From Arcticibacter tournemirensis (GTDB lineage: Bacteria; Bacteroidota; Bacteroidia; Sphingobacteriales; Sphingobacteriaceae), in the NCBI RefSeq assembly GCF_006716645.1, contig NZ_VFPL01000001.1:4278001-4342000 (forward strand): 64,000 nucleotides of DNA, given 5' to 3'. Of this stretch, positions 54,158-63,799 are shown one piece after another. The position numbers were made by a program, and so were the translations under genes. Positions within the stretch are counted from its first letter, which is position 1. Each line of letters starts with the position of its first letter. The notes below the pieces were generated by a model that did no database searches, was not told the origin of the DNA, and saw only the letters and a list, made by a program, of their open reading frames with translations.

Positions 54158-56665
54158 CTATTCTCCCTCATTCAGAAGCTTATCTATTTTTTCGAAGGAA
54201 TATCCTTTATGATGCAAAACCTTAATCAAACTGTCGAGCAGATTATAAAACTTATCTGTCCTCCTAACGTCAGTACCGATATGCATCAGCAACATAAAGC
54301 CGTTCATCCCATTTTTTGCATTCGCTTCAAAACTCAATATCGAGTTGTAGATATCTTTTGATGAAATATAGCTCTTACCCATATCAGGATAAGTATAGTC
54401 GGCCGTCGATCGCGTTCCCGGGCTAAAATTCACCAACTGCATTCCTTCCTCCTTTGTCCACTTTGCGACAGTACTGTTATACCACTCGTAAGGCGGCAGA
54501 AAATAAGAAGCATCCTGTTTTTCGATACCAAAGTACATCATTGCATCATAATTTCTGCGCAGATCCTCTTTAAATTGCTCTTCGGTGACCAGCATACTGT
54601 CTCTCCGTTTCCAGTCGCAATACAACAGATGCTGATCAGAATGCGCCCCCAGATAGTGATCGTCTTTTTTTAGTTCTATTATCAGTTTTTCAAACAACGG
54701 ATTCCTGTAAAAGCGACCGGTAAAGAAAAAAGAAGCTTTTACATGATTCCGTCTTAAAGTCCTTGCGATTATCTCTCCTCCATCTGCAAACTCGTCGCCG
54801 GTGAAAACCAGTGCGATATTTTTCTTAGTGGTATCACCCCGGATAATCGCTCCATGCGCATCAGTAACTACTTTTTTTTTTTGAACACCCTCCCGGTTTT
54901 CTGATTCCTTTGCAGCGAGCAGATAAACCAGGGAAGCTGTACCATCCATAGTAGGCTCGTTGGTACTATAATCGCCATAGTCATCATGATAAACTACAAG
55001 ATCAGATTGAAAATCAGCATATTCATCGTCGCCATACAAGGTGATTCCGCGCAAGCCCTTATAAATCGAGCCATAAACAGGTCCATCAACCAGCCCGCCG
55101 TCTATTGGATACTTATACAAATGTGTAAAGGAGGAATGCGGATCGGCTGGAGTATCACCGCCGGTTGGAAGACCATACACCATGCTGGTTCCCCAGGGAT
55201 TACAACCGAATAACCAGTCGAAATTTGCCTGTTCAAGTTCTCTGTAAGATTTGTCGCCACTAAGCTTTTCATATAAAAAACACTGGATAGCGAAGGACGT
55301 AGTCAAATTATTTGAACACCAGATAAAAGGCACACCCCGGTAAAAAGCGTTCTTCTTTCCCTTTTTCCATATATTTTCGATTCCTTCTTTATAAAAACCA
55401 GTCAGCTCTTTACGATCTCTGGCAATGGCTTCACCGGCCAGCTCGTAGTGACCGAAGTTATGAAAGGGATACCACTGATAATGACGGGCAGTATCAGCGC
55501 CCATCCAGGGTGTCACCTTCTCTTTTAAACCAAACTGAAAACCCTCATTGAAATACTTCTTATTGTTGGTCAGTTGATAAAGCGCTGCCGCACCAAGCTC
55601 CATATCATCCACCCAGTTATCTTCCTCGTAAAAATAAGGAGCAAGATTAGGAGCAGTTTGACACACTCCCGGTTTCTGAATTCCCAGTAAATAGGCGGAC
55701 AACGCTTTCTCCCTCAACAATGCGGAAAAAGCAGCATCGCTGCCCTGATAGACCTTCGATCCCAGGGCAAAAGCAGCGGCAAACTTTCCGGCTGTGGAAG
55801 CCACACCGGTAGCTCTGTTCTTGTATTTACCCAACCCCTGTGGCATTCCGGTAGCAAAATAAACGGGTCGCCCTTTTCCCGGACCTACCCCGTAATCCAC
55901 TGAATCGAGCGATGGAAGACGCATTCCTTTGTGATCGCGATCATCGGCCAGCTGATTGAAAAGCCAGTCTTCTTTCGGATGCATTTTCAGCAGCCATTCA
56001 ATTCCCCATTTTGCCTCATCCAGAACATCAGCCACCCCGTTTGAACCATTCAGTCCATTTGCCTGGTGCTCATCAGTAAAAGCGGAAGGGAAATCCCTGT
56101 ACGCTGCCAGAAGATGATAGGTTGCGTTGGCTGAAGTTGTAGAATACTGAAGATAATCAGATGCATCATGCCAGCCGCCGGCAACATCTATTCGCGTGCT
56201 GTCGGGCATAGGGCCATACATGGTATACCCATCGGTAGTATGACATGAATCCTTAAGATACGGATTGTAACCGCTTCGCTGCTGACGCATATAACGAAGC
56301 GCGAAGTCTGCTGTACCCTTATAAACATCGGCATCTATCCGGAAAACAGGCGACTTCACCGACCCTGCCCTGACGTAAAAGCTACCGGGAGTTTTGAATT
56401 CCGAAAAGTTCAGCCGGTACGACTCTTTGAAAGGACCGTAAGCTCCGAACCCGTGGCCTGCTTTTCCACGATATACAATTTTCTCAGTATTTGCATTGAT
56501 AAGTTCAAAATCACGGATATTCCCAGCTGATTTGCTTACCCATACTGCTACTTTTATACCACCGGGAGTATATCCAAGTTGGTTAATGCGGATCCAACTA
56601 TCGTCAGCAGCTTTTGTACTAAAAAAAACAAAAGCTGACAGTATTATAAAAATGCTTCTTTTCAT
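54158..56665 (-). CDS. GH9 glycosidase fused to a polysaccharide deacetylase
   Basis: 835 aa. Signal peptide (IFIILSAFVFFSTKA), N-terminal Ig-like CelD_N domain (IRINQLGYTPGGIKVAVWV), GH9 catalytic domain with the nucleophile-assisting Asp pair in GGWHDASDYLQYS and the proton-donor Glu in YSTNEPTMDGTASL, then a C-terminal CE4/NodB deacetylase domain (FTGDEFADGG and GAHSDQHLLYCDW with its metal-binding Asp/His residues, FLPPYEWYN). Both halves look intact. GH9 includes exo-glucosaminidases as well as cellulases; together with deacetylase a GlcNAc-containing substrate is likely. Its ATG overlaps the GHL10 gene by 4 nt. Confidence 0.92.
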   Translation of the reverse strand: MKRSIFIILSAFVFFSTKAADDSWIRINQLGYTPGGIKVAVWVSKSAGNIRDFELINANTEKIVYRGKAGHGFGAYGPFKESYRLNFSEFKTPGSFYVRAGSVKSPVFRIDADVYKGTADFALRYMRQQRSGYNPYLKDSCHTTDGYTMYGPMPDSTRIDVAGGWHDASDYLQYSTTSANATYHLLAAYRDFPSAFTDEHQANGLNGSNGVADVLDEAKWGIEWLLKMHPKEDWLFNQLADDRDHKGMRLPSLDSVDYGVGPGKGRPVYFATGMPQGLGKYKNRATGVASTAGKFAAAFALGSKVYQGSDAAFSALLREKALSAYLLGIQKPGVCQTAPNLAPYFYEEDNWVDDMELGAAALYQLTNNKKYFNEGFQFGLKEKVTPWMGADTARHYQWYPFHNFGHYELAGEAIARDRKELTGFYKEGIENIWKKGKKNAFYRGVPFIWCSNNLTTSFAIQCFLYEKLSGDKSYRELEQANFDWLFGCNPWGTSMVYGLPTGGDTPADPHSSFTHLYKYPIDGGLVDGPVYGSIYKGLRGITLYGDDEYADFQSDLVVYHDDYGDYSTNEPTMDGTASLVYLLAAKESENREGVQKKKVVTDAHGAIIRGDTTKKNIALVFTGDEFADGGEIIARTLRRNHVKASFFFTGRFYRNPLFEKLIIELKKDDHYLGAHSDQHLLYCDWKRRDSMLVTEEQFKEDLRRNYDAMMYFGIEKQDASYFLPPYEWYNSTVAKWTKEEGMQLVNFSPGTRSTADYTYPDMGKSYISSKDIYNSILSFEANAKNGMNGFMLLMHIGTDVRRTDKFYNLLDSLIKVLHHKGYSFEKIDKLLNEGE

Positions 56666-58191
56666 TTTTTAACTTTTACTGTCGCGGCATTAGATGGCGT
56701 ACTCTCATTCTTCATCCTGTCAATAGAGGTCACGAGATAAATGTATTTGCCGCTTTGTTTATCACTGCTATCAGTATAAGTGGTTGTTTTAGCGTTGAAA
56801 CTAACATGAATGATATGCTCCGGATTATTTATGTCTATCCGCTCGTTTTTATCAAACCGGTAAATAACATATCCGTAAGCGACCTCACCATCCCTGACAG
56901 CTATAGGCTCGCTCCATTTTAACAACACCCCTCCCGGAACCCGTGAAGCCTTTAGCTTAAGAGGCGACAGAGGAGGAACTGCATCCATCCATATCATTTG
57001 CGGCAACAATGCCGGGTACTTATAATAATCGTTCCTTAAAGAATCTTTGAATCCTGCAAGGTTATTGGTAAGCGATTTCGAACTAAAAAACACACTCCCC
57101 TGAACCCTTGGATTTTGCCGGAGATAACGGATCTGATTTGGGAGCTGCTGTTTATCCCGCCAGCCATCACGATCTTCCATGGCGCGGTAAACACTATGTC
57201 CGATATATACATGTTTCCCATTCGCTACGTTGCTCCACCAGTCCACCAGCTTTTCGTAAGCAGCTGCTGGATAATTAAAAGGGAAATAAACCTGTGGATT
57301 TATATAGTCGATCCAGCCCTCTGTCAGCCATTTCTTTGCATCTGCATACAAGGCGCTGTATCCGGAAAGGCCGTTTGTCTCCGAACCTTCCGGGTCATCT
57401 TTCTGATTACGCCAGATACCAAAAGGACTGATGCCGAACTTCATATACCGCTTTTCTGCATGGATGCTATCTGAAAGAGTTTTTATGAGCACATCCACAT
57501 TATTCCGTCGCCAGTCGTCAATTGAAGAAAACTCCTTTCCGTATTGAACGAAAGATGCGCTGTCGGGCAGAGGAGTTTTGCCCGGATAGGGATAAAAATA
57601 GTCATCAAAGTGGACGCCATCGATGTCGTAATTCCTAACCACATCCATAATGATCCCAATTATATAATTTCTCACCTCAGGCAGCCCCGGATTAAAGTAC
57701 TTCTTTCCGGCGTAGGTGAAAAACCACTCGGGTTTGGTTCTGGTAATATGCTGAATGGCCGTATTTGAGTCGATGGTATCGTTCGTTGCCCTGTAAGGAT
57801 TAAACCAGGCATGAAGTTCCATCCCTCTCTTATGCGCTTCAATAACTGCAAAGTCAAGAGGATCATAGAGCGGTTGGGGAGCAACTCCCTGCTTCCCGGA
57901 CAAAAACATGCTCCATAGCTCCCGGCTTTTACCATACACGGCGTCTGCGGACGGACGAACCTGCAGCATAATAGCATTGATACCCGTCTTCTGATGATCA
58001 TTCAGAATATTCACAAACTCCTGTTTCTGGACCTCCGAACTCAACCCCCGTTTAGAAGGCCAGTCTATATTTTGAACAGTGGCTATCCAAACTGCACGAA
58101 ACTCGCGTTTGGGAAGATGGAGGTTCTGAGCTAAAACTTCTATAGAAAAGAAAAAAAAAGAGACTAGAATACCGTTTTTTTTCGCAAACAT
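56662..58191 (-). CDS. GHL10-family (DigH/YddW-like) glycosidase
   Basis: 509 aa. Signal peptide (GILVSFFFFSIEVLAQ), then a GHL10 barrel (formerly DUF187): REFRAVWIATVQNIDWPSKRG, GINAIMLQVRPSADAVY, GMELHAWFNPYRATND, DIDGVHFDDYFYPYP with the expected acidic pair, and WIDYINPQVYFPF. A fibronectin type III-like module ends it (PPLSPLKLKASRVPGGVLLKW, KYIYLVTSIDRMKNES). E. coli DigH, of this family, cleaves peptidoglycan glycan strands that lack stem peptides, so a similar role fits here. It follows SusD after a terminator and leads into the GH9 fusion. Confidence 0.92.
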   Translation of the reverse strand: MFAKKNGILVSFFFFSIEVLAQNLHLPKREFRAVWIATVQNIDWPSKRGLSSEVQKQEFVNILNDHQKTGINAIMLQVRPSADAVYGKSRELWSMFLSGKQGVAPQPLYDPLDFAVIEAHKRGMELHAWFNPYRATNDTIDSNTAIQHITRTKPEWFFTYAGKKYFNPGLPEVRNYIIGIIMDVVRNYDIDGVHFDDYFYPYPGKTPLPDSASFVQYGKEFSSIDDWRRNNVDVLIKTLSDSIHAEKRYMKFGISPFGIWRNQKDDPEGSETNGLSGYSALYADAKKWLTEGWIDYINPQVYFPFNYPAAAYEKLVDWWSNVANGKHVYIGHSVYRAMEDRDGWRDKQQLPNQIRYLRQNPRVQGSVFFSSKSLTNNLAGFKDSLRNDYYKYPALLPQMIWMDAVPPLSPLKLKASRVPGGVLLKWSEPIAVRDGEVAYGYVIYRFDKNERIDINNPEHIIHVSFNAKTTTYTDSSDKQSGKYIYLVTSIDRMKNESTPSNAATVKVKK

Positions 58192-58204
58192 GCATTAATT
58201 CATT

Positions 58205-58243
58205 AAAAAAGCCCTCCTCGCAACATTGCAGTGGAGGGCTTTT
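58205..58243 (-). terminator. Terminator between susD and the GHL10 gene
   Basis: Perfect 11-bp arms AAAAGCCCTCC/GGAGGGCTTTT (58207-58217 and 58233-58243) with a 15-nt loop, followed by T on the minus strand. Since the downstream genes are on the same strand, it probably gives partial termination, with higher SusCD than enzyme expression. Confidence 0.85.
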
Positions 58244-58262
58244 CATTAGTAAATTCGACAAG

Positions 58263-60101
58263 TTACCATCCTGCTGTTTGCGTAAGAGTGTAGCCTTTAT
58301 CTTTGTATTCATTAATTTGCGTCTGTCCTACAGGAGAAAGATATGCTTCATCACCAAACGTATTCCGGTTAGCAGCATTCTGCACTCTATAGAATCCGAC
58401 CATTTCACTACCATTAGTTCCATTGTAGGTTACCACCGTTCCGTCAGCCTTCCTTACCTTTAAATTATCTTTATAAGTGGCAGCTAAAAAAGCAGGCATT
58501 TCTGTTGCAATATTAACCCAAGGCCCATAGAAATAATCATCGTTGGTACTAAAGTTCATGTAGTTAAGCTTCTTCCACCGCTTGAGATCCAGCAGTCGCG
58601 AATATTCAAACACAAATTCCATCCGTCTTTCACGACGAATTTCCCAGATCAGCGCAGGTACATCTGAATCACGAGCCGGATCAACTGGCAAAAAGTCCAA
58701 CTGTAATCCAGTGGTTTTCTTTACACCTTTTGCAATAGCTTCTGCATCAAGAGGTCTATTTCTTATAGCATTAATCGATTTATCAAGATCTGCCTGAGTA
58801 ACTGCTGTTCCACCTAAATGTTGAGCCAACACAGCTTTTGCTTCTATCCAATTTAGAACTACCTCTGCAAGGCGAATAACAGGTGCATCATTTGTGTTGG
58901 TATTACTTGTCCAGATTGATGGGTAAGGTTTCCCGATATAGGTAATAGCTTGCCTGGACGCAAATTTATACCCATACAGCAGAGTGGCAGAAGCGTTAAT
59001 TGGCTTATCTATAAAGCTCGCTTCAAAACGTGGGTCACGTGTCACTACAAGATCCTTTGGTGAAAAGCTGTTTGCGTTGGTGACACTCGAGTTTTGCCAG
59101 ACCTTTCCATCATTACATATAAACGACTTAATGAGCACCAGATTAGGATCCACTTCTACAGTTTCAGTACCGTTTGAGTATGAACCAACACTATGAGTAA
59201 CATTCAAAGCAGCATCATACGTTCTGTACATCAGAACTTCAGGATTTCCAGATAGGTTCTCAGACGCAAATAAGCTCTTAAAATCACTTCCAAAACTGTA
59301 CTTTCCACTATTCATCACCAACTCAGAAGCTTCAATTGCCAACTGAAGATATTTTTTCGCTCTCTCCGTATTTATATTGTGGTAATATTCATAAGTCCCT
59401 TCAAACAACATAAACCTCGAAATGAATGCCGCAGCGATATATCTGTTCAAATTTTGTTTTCCATCATCCAGCCTGATATTTTGCATTGCAAACACACAAT
59501 CGTCATAAACTTTATCCATTACCACTCCCCTGTTATCGCGATCTTTATATAACAGATCCAGTTCAGTCTCTTGTACATCTTTGTCAAAATATGGAACATT
59601 TCCAAAAACCTGTACCAGACGGGTATATTCAAAAGCTCTAAAAAAACGCGCAACCCCCATCCAATGATTATATGCCTCGCCCGGCAAATTTACCTTGGCG
59701 ACATTCTCAAGACGATCGATCAATATGTTAGACTTCCTCACCCATGCAAAATCCCACGTCGGTCCAGCATATTGTGTCAACCAAGCTGCGGTTTCAGAAG
59801 TTGATGCTCTGGTTGATGGTACCGCAATTTCAAAATTACTTTGAACCCCCTTCCTCGTAACATCATCGTTAAACGTATAACCTCGCGATGGAGCGTAGTC
59901 AACGCCAAATCCACTATTATACCCAGTGAAATAATTAGCATAATAAGCATTAGTGTATAAACGTATATCGGTTTCATTTCTCCAATACGCATTGTCTCTT
60001 GAGGCGGTTAACTGAGGTCGATCAAGCACATCCTTGTTACATGAAGCCAGTAGGGTAACTGCCGTAAACGCACTATATATAAATCTGTTATAATATTTCA
60101 T
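58263..60101 (-). CDS. SusD/RagB-type nutrient-binding lipoprotein
   Basis: 612 aa. Signal peptide with lipobox LLASC (Cys 21), then NKDVLDRPQLTASRDNAYWRNE, a SusD-type start. The body contains ARFFRAFEYTRLVQVFGNVPYF and the C-terminal IWEIRRERRMEFVFEYSRLLDLKRW of RagB/SusD. It is a surface lid that binds a ligand for the SusC channel encoded 12 nt upstream. In this neighbourhood the ligand is probably a peptidoglycan fragment. Confidence 0.95.
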   Translation of the reverse strand: MKYYNRFIYSAFTAVTLLASCNKDVLDRPQLTASRDNAYWRNETDIRLYTNAYYANYFTGYNSGFGVDYAPSRGYTFNDDVTRKGVQSNFEIAVPSTRASTSETAAWLTQYAGPTWDFAWVRKSNILIDRLENVAKVNLPGEAYNHWMGVARFFRAFEYTRLVQVFGNVPYFDKDVQETELDLLYKDRDNRGVVMDKVYDDCVFAMQNIRLDDGKQNLNRYIAAAFISRFMLFEGTYEYYHNINTERAKKYLQLAIEASELVMNSGKYSFGSDFKSLFASENLSGNPEVLMYRTYDAALNVTHSVGSYSNGTETVEVDPNLVLIKSFICNDGKVWQNSSVTNANSFSPKDLVVTRDPRFEASFIDKPINASATLLYGYKFASRQAITYIGKPYPSIWTSNTNTNDAPVIRLAEVVLNWIEAKAVLAQHLGGTAVTQADLDKSINAIRNRPLDAEAIAKGVKKTTGLQLDFLPVDPARDSDVPALIWEIRRERRMEFVFEYSRLLDLKRWKKLNYMNFSTNDDYFYGPWVNIATEMPAFLAATYKDNLKVRKADGTVVTYNGTNGSEMVGFYRVQNAANRNTFGDEAYLSPVGQTQINEYKDKGYTLTQTAGW

Positions 60102-60112
60102 TTCCTTAAATT

Positions 60113-63100
60113 TTAGAAATTTAGCTGAGCACCAAAAGAAACACTTTTAAAGGCAGGAACGCCTGCTCCGGTACGACCAGAATTATAGTTTTCTTTATTA
60201 TACATTGAGTATCCATTAATATATTCGGGATCGATAGGCAAACCATTTAAATGATCCCAAGTCCAGATATTTTCTAAGGACATATATACCCTAAGTGAGT
60301 TGACACTTATTTTACTCAGGAATGATTTAGGTAACGAATAACCGAAGGATAGATTCTTAAGGCGTAAATATGCCATATTCAAAAGATACCTAGATTGAAT
60401 CTGCATGTTGTTGGCGGAGTTACTTGCGCCATTATTATAGGCCCTTGGATAAAATGCTCCAGTATTATCTGGCCTCCAATAGTTGTCAACTATGGCAGCA
60501 GGCATTGCTCCGTCTGATGAGTTATATCCTGGAATCGCGAGAAAACCATCACCCCAAACTTTACGACTCCCCACCCCCTGGAAGAATACAGACAAATCAA
60601 AACCTTTGTAATCACCGCCTAATCTAAAGCCATACTCGTATTTGGGCTGAGAATTTCCAATCAACTCGAGATCGCCATGATCTCCAATTGTCGAACTACC
60701 GTTATTTATCTCTCCGTCGCCATTTATGTCAACAAATTTCACGTCACCAGGGCCGAAATAGAAATTAGAACTGTTCTGCAAAAATGTTTGGTAAACCGGA
60801 GATTCACCGTTTGGCCCGCTCTTCAATTTATACGCTTTCTTACCGGCATACAGCTTACTCTCATTTGTAGTCAGAGTTATCAATTGAGGATTCCCATTTG
60901 CATCCAAATCAAAATCATCCATCTGGAACAAACGATCAGTTCGATACCCCCAAATCTCTCCGATATTCTTACCGACGTAATAATTGCTTAAAGCTTGCGT
61001 AGATCCGTATTCCTTAACAATAGAATTTGCGTTAGAAATATTACCAGCCAAGTTAATTCCGAGCCCGTTTTCGAAACGATGATTAAAAGTAAGGGCAAAC
61101 TCCCACCCTTCTGTTCGAAGGTTCCCATAGTTACCATACGGAGCAATCGTTCCAAAAGTCACTGGTATACCTTCCTGAGGAACGAGCATATTTTTTGTAT
61201 CCCGCTGGTACCAGTCAAATGTCATCCCCAATCTATTGTTTAAGAGACTTAAATCAACTCCAAAATCAAGAGTATTAATCTCCTGCCAGGTGGGATCCGT
61301 CTTAATAGCACTTGGGGTGCCTACATAATTCAGTTTTGCACCGTCCCCGCCAATCCAGTTCGATATCCCGCTCGTGAGGATCGACTGATATAAAGTATTA
61401 GGAACCGTCTGATCACCGATCGATCCCCATGACCCTCTGAACTTTAATTGGTTTAAAGTCTGCTTAGACCATTCCATGAAACTCTCTTCGCTTACTACCC
61501 AACCGGCAGAAAAAGAAGGGAACCATTTCCACTGTAATGCTTCCCCGAACTTGGAAGTACCATCATGGCGTAAATTTCCTTCAAATAAATACTTATTCTT
61601 GTATGCATAGTTTACCCTTCCGAAATAACCGAGTTGTGATTCCCAAAGAGCCTCTCCTCCGCCTGTCCAGGTCCCGATTCCATAGGAGAACTGGGGATTG
61701 GTGATATCAGTAAGGTTGGTAACCTGAGTATAGTGATTTTCTGTGTCGTTCGTCACCCGGTTCAAACCAAGAATAAACTTAAAGTCATGATCCTCGTTGA
61801 GCTTCCAGTTATACGTTGAAAAAGCGTTAATTGTATTATTTCGAACATTCTCTGACAATCGGTACAAATGGTCTGGATTAGATCCATTAGCAGTATATGT
61901 TTGATAAACAAGATCATATGCTCGCATAGCACCAGCAGCGGTACTTGAAACAACCTCGCCCGCGTCATTTACATACACAGCATTCCCAGAATTATCGTTT
62001 CTCACCACCGGTGCAACCCACGAGTTCCTTGCTGTATACCTGGTACCGGGCCGGTTCCATACATGTTCTTGATTAGCAAAGGTATAATCAAAGTCTACTT
62101 TCCAGTTACTGGTAATATTTAACGTTCCGCCAAGATTGAGATTTAGGTAATTATAAAGTAAACTCGCAGTATTTGCTGCAGCGGTTTCACTTGCAGGACT
62201 GCGGATAGCATCACCATTTTCGTCATTCCCAAAAGGATAAATAGGAGCCCACCGGTATAAATATAACCATGGATCGGCAGTAGTAGAATTAGTTACATAA
62301 GGATATTCTTTATTCCTCCTGGAGTACATGGCACCCGCTCTTGCTGTAAAATACTTATTAATCTCGCTATTTACCCGCACGGAAGCATTGTACCGACTAA
62401 ACTCATCCTTTTTGGCGGGCTTCATCATTCCGGATTGATTCAACAAACCTAGACCAATATCATAGGATGTTTTATTGGCGGTTCCTCCAATTGAGAGGTT
62501 ATGTTGTTGTGTTGGAGCCCACTCTTTCACCATATAATCATACGGATTATAAGTCCTTACACCCATTTTACCAACACCAGGCTGAAAATACCAGTCCCGC
62601 CCATACACAGTGGGATCATCTGGGCCAATTGTACTACCATATTTTTCTTTCCATGCAACTGCTCTCTCATAGCTCTCCCTATTCACATAATAAAAAGCAC
62701 CAGCGAATGTACTTCCAACCCTTTCAACAGCATCCATTGTATATTTCAGAGAATTAACATCTCCCATTTTTAATTCCTTCCATGGATTCTGAAAAGAAAA
62801 GTTATTAGTATATGAAATCTGGGGCCTCCCCGTTCCAGTTCCCTTTTTTGTTGTTATCAAAACCACGCCGAAGGCCGCTTTTGCCCCATAAATAGAAGCA
62901 GATGCAGCATCTTTCAACACTGAGATTGAAGCAATGTCAGAAGGATTTACGAGCTGAATACTCGGAATTTCCACGTTGTCTACCAGTATCAAAGGAGATG
63001 AACCTCCTATTATAGAGCCAATCTGCCCTCTGATTTTAATGACAGGATCTGACCCTACTTCACCACTCGGAATTACCACACTCAAACCCGGTGTTGATCC

Positions 63101-63532
63101 CTGAATCGCCCTGCCAACATCAGAAATCGGTCTTCCATCTAAAGCCTTTTTAACATCAATGCTCGAAACAGAACCGGTTAAATTACTCTTTTTCTGCGTA
63201 CCATAACCTACAACCACGACCTCATTTAACGCTTTAGAATCTGAAGTTAGTTTAATATTAATGACACTCTCCTCTCCTACTGTTCTTTCTTGAGGGGTTG
63301 AGCCCACAAAAGAAAAAACAAGCACCTGTCCCGGTGACACTTTAATGGAAAAAGTTCCTTTGGAATCTGTACTCACTCCGGCGCTAGTTCCCCGGACCTT
63401 TACAGATACTCCTGGCAAAGGACTTCCGTCATCGGCAGAAGTAACCCTGCCTGTTACCGTCTTTTGTTGTGCCATGACTTGCACAATCATAAAGACCATA
63501 CTCATAAAGAGTGTAAGTAGTCTTCTTTTCAT
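60113..63532 (-). CDS. SusC/RagA-type TonB-dependent receptor
   Basis: 1139 aa from ATG 63532 (MKRRLLTLFMSMVFMIVQVMAQ signal peptide, in short MKRRLLTLFMSM); the frame extends to 63571 but the earlier Met would precede the signal sequence. No STN domain: after the signal peptide comes a carboxypeptidase-regulatory-like domain (GRVTSADDGSPLPGVSVKVRG), a plug (NEVVVVGYGTQKKSNLTG; ISVLKDAASASIYGAKA), and the barrel ending SVSFGAQLNF. So, unlike the SusC at 2954, it is probably not controlled through FecR. It imports the SusD-bound ligand. Confidence 0.96.
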   Translation of the reverse strand: MKRRLLTLFMSMVFMIVQVMAQQKTVTGRVTSADDGSPLPGVSVKVRGTSAGVSTDSKGTFSIKVSPGQVLVFSFVGSTPQERTVGEESVINIKLTSDSKALNEVVVVGYGTQKKSNLTGSVSSIDVKKALDGRPISDVGRAIQGSTPGLSVVIPSGEVGSDPVIKIRGQIGSIIGGSSPLILVDNVEIPSIQLVNPSDIASISVLKDAASASIYGAKAAFGVVLITTKKGTGTGRPQISYTNNFSFQNPWKELKMGDVNSLKYTMDAVERVGSTFAGAFYYVNRESYERAVAWKEKYGSTIGPDDPTVYGRDWYFQPGVGKMGVRTYNPYDYMVKEWAPTQQHNLSIGGTANKTSYDIGLGLLNQSGMMKPAKKDEFSRYNASVRVNSEINKYFTARAGAMYSRRNKEYPYVTNSTTADPWLYLYRWAPIYPFGNDENGDAIRSPASETAAANTASLLYNYLNLNLGGTLNITSNWKVDFDYTFANQEHVWNRPGTRYTARNSWVAPVVRNDNSGNAVYVNDAGEVVSSTAAGAMRAYDLVYQTYTANGSNPDHLYRLSENVRNNTINAFSTYNWKLNEDHDFKFILGLNRVTNDTENHYTQVTNLTDITNPQFSYGIGTWTGGGEALWESQLGYFGRVNYAYKNKYLFEGNLRHDGTSKFGEALQWKWFPSFSAGWVVSEESFMEWSKQTLNQLKFRGSWGSIGDQTVPNTLYQSILTSGISNWIGGDGAKLNYVGTPSAIKTDPTWQEINTLDFGVDLSLLNNRLGMTFDWYQRDTKNMLVPQEGIPVTFGTIAPYGNYGNLRTEGWEFALTFNHRFENGLGINLAGNISNANSIVKEYGSTQALSNYYVGKNIGEIWGYRTDRLFQMDDFDLDANGNPQLITLTTNESKLYAGKKAYKLKSGPNGESPVYQTFLQNSSNFYFGPGDVKFVDINGDGEINNGSSTIGDHGDLELIGNSQPKYEYGFRLGGDYKGFDLSVFFQGVGSRKVWGDGFLAIPGYNSSDGAMPAAIVDNYWRPDNTGAFYPRAYNNGASNSANNMQIQSRYLLNMAYLRLKNLSFGYSLPKSFLSKISVNSLRVYMSLENIWTWDHLNGLPIDPEYINGYSMYNKENYNSGRTGAGVPAFKSVSFGAQLNF

Positions 63533-63799
63533 ATTGATATATTTAATTATTGAATGGATAAATAAATTCAATCAGAACATTGCACGTTTATACGCATTGC
63601 ATTTTTATTTCGCAGAAATAGGCATTTGATAAAACACAAAGAAACCTCTATTTCACTAAGCGAATATATAATTATTAGTTTAGAAATTGAATGTTTTAGC
63701 GATTTTTACTTAAAAAAAAGCATAAACAAGCAAAAAAGAGTAACTAAATCGTTTAAATGGTTAATTTTTATGTATAATCATGCAGTATTTATCGTCTTT
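63533..63799. other. Intergenic region before the SusC gene
   Basis: 267 nt between the stop of the NamZ-like gene and the SusC start, both on the minus strand. AT-rich; I see no gene and no clean promoter, though the SusC promoter would be here. Confidence 0.5.

Noticed and set aside
54158-56665. GH9 fusion as a cellulase in a cellulose-degrading locus
   Set aside because: No other cellulose or hemicellulose genes in the locus, but many peptidoglycan genes.
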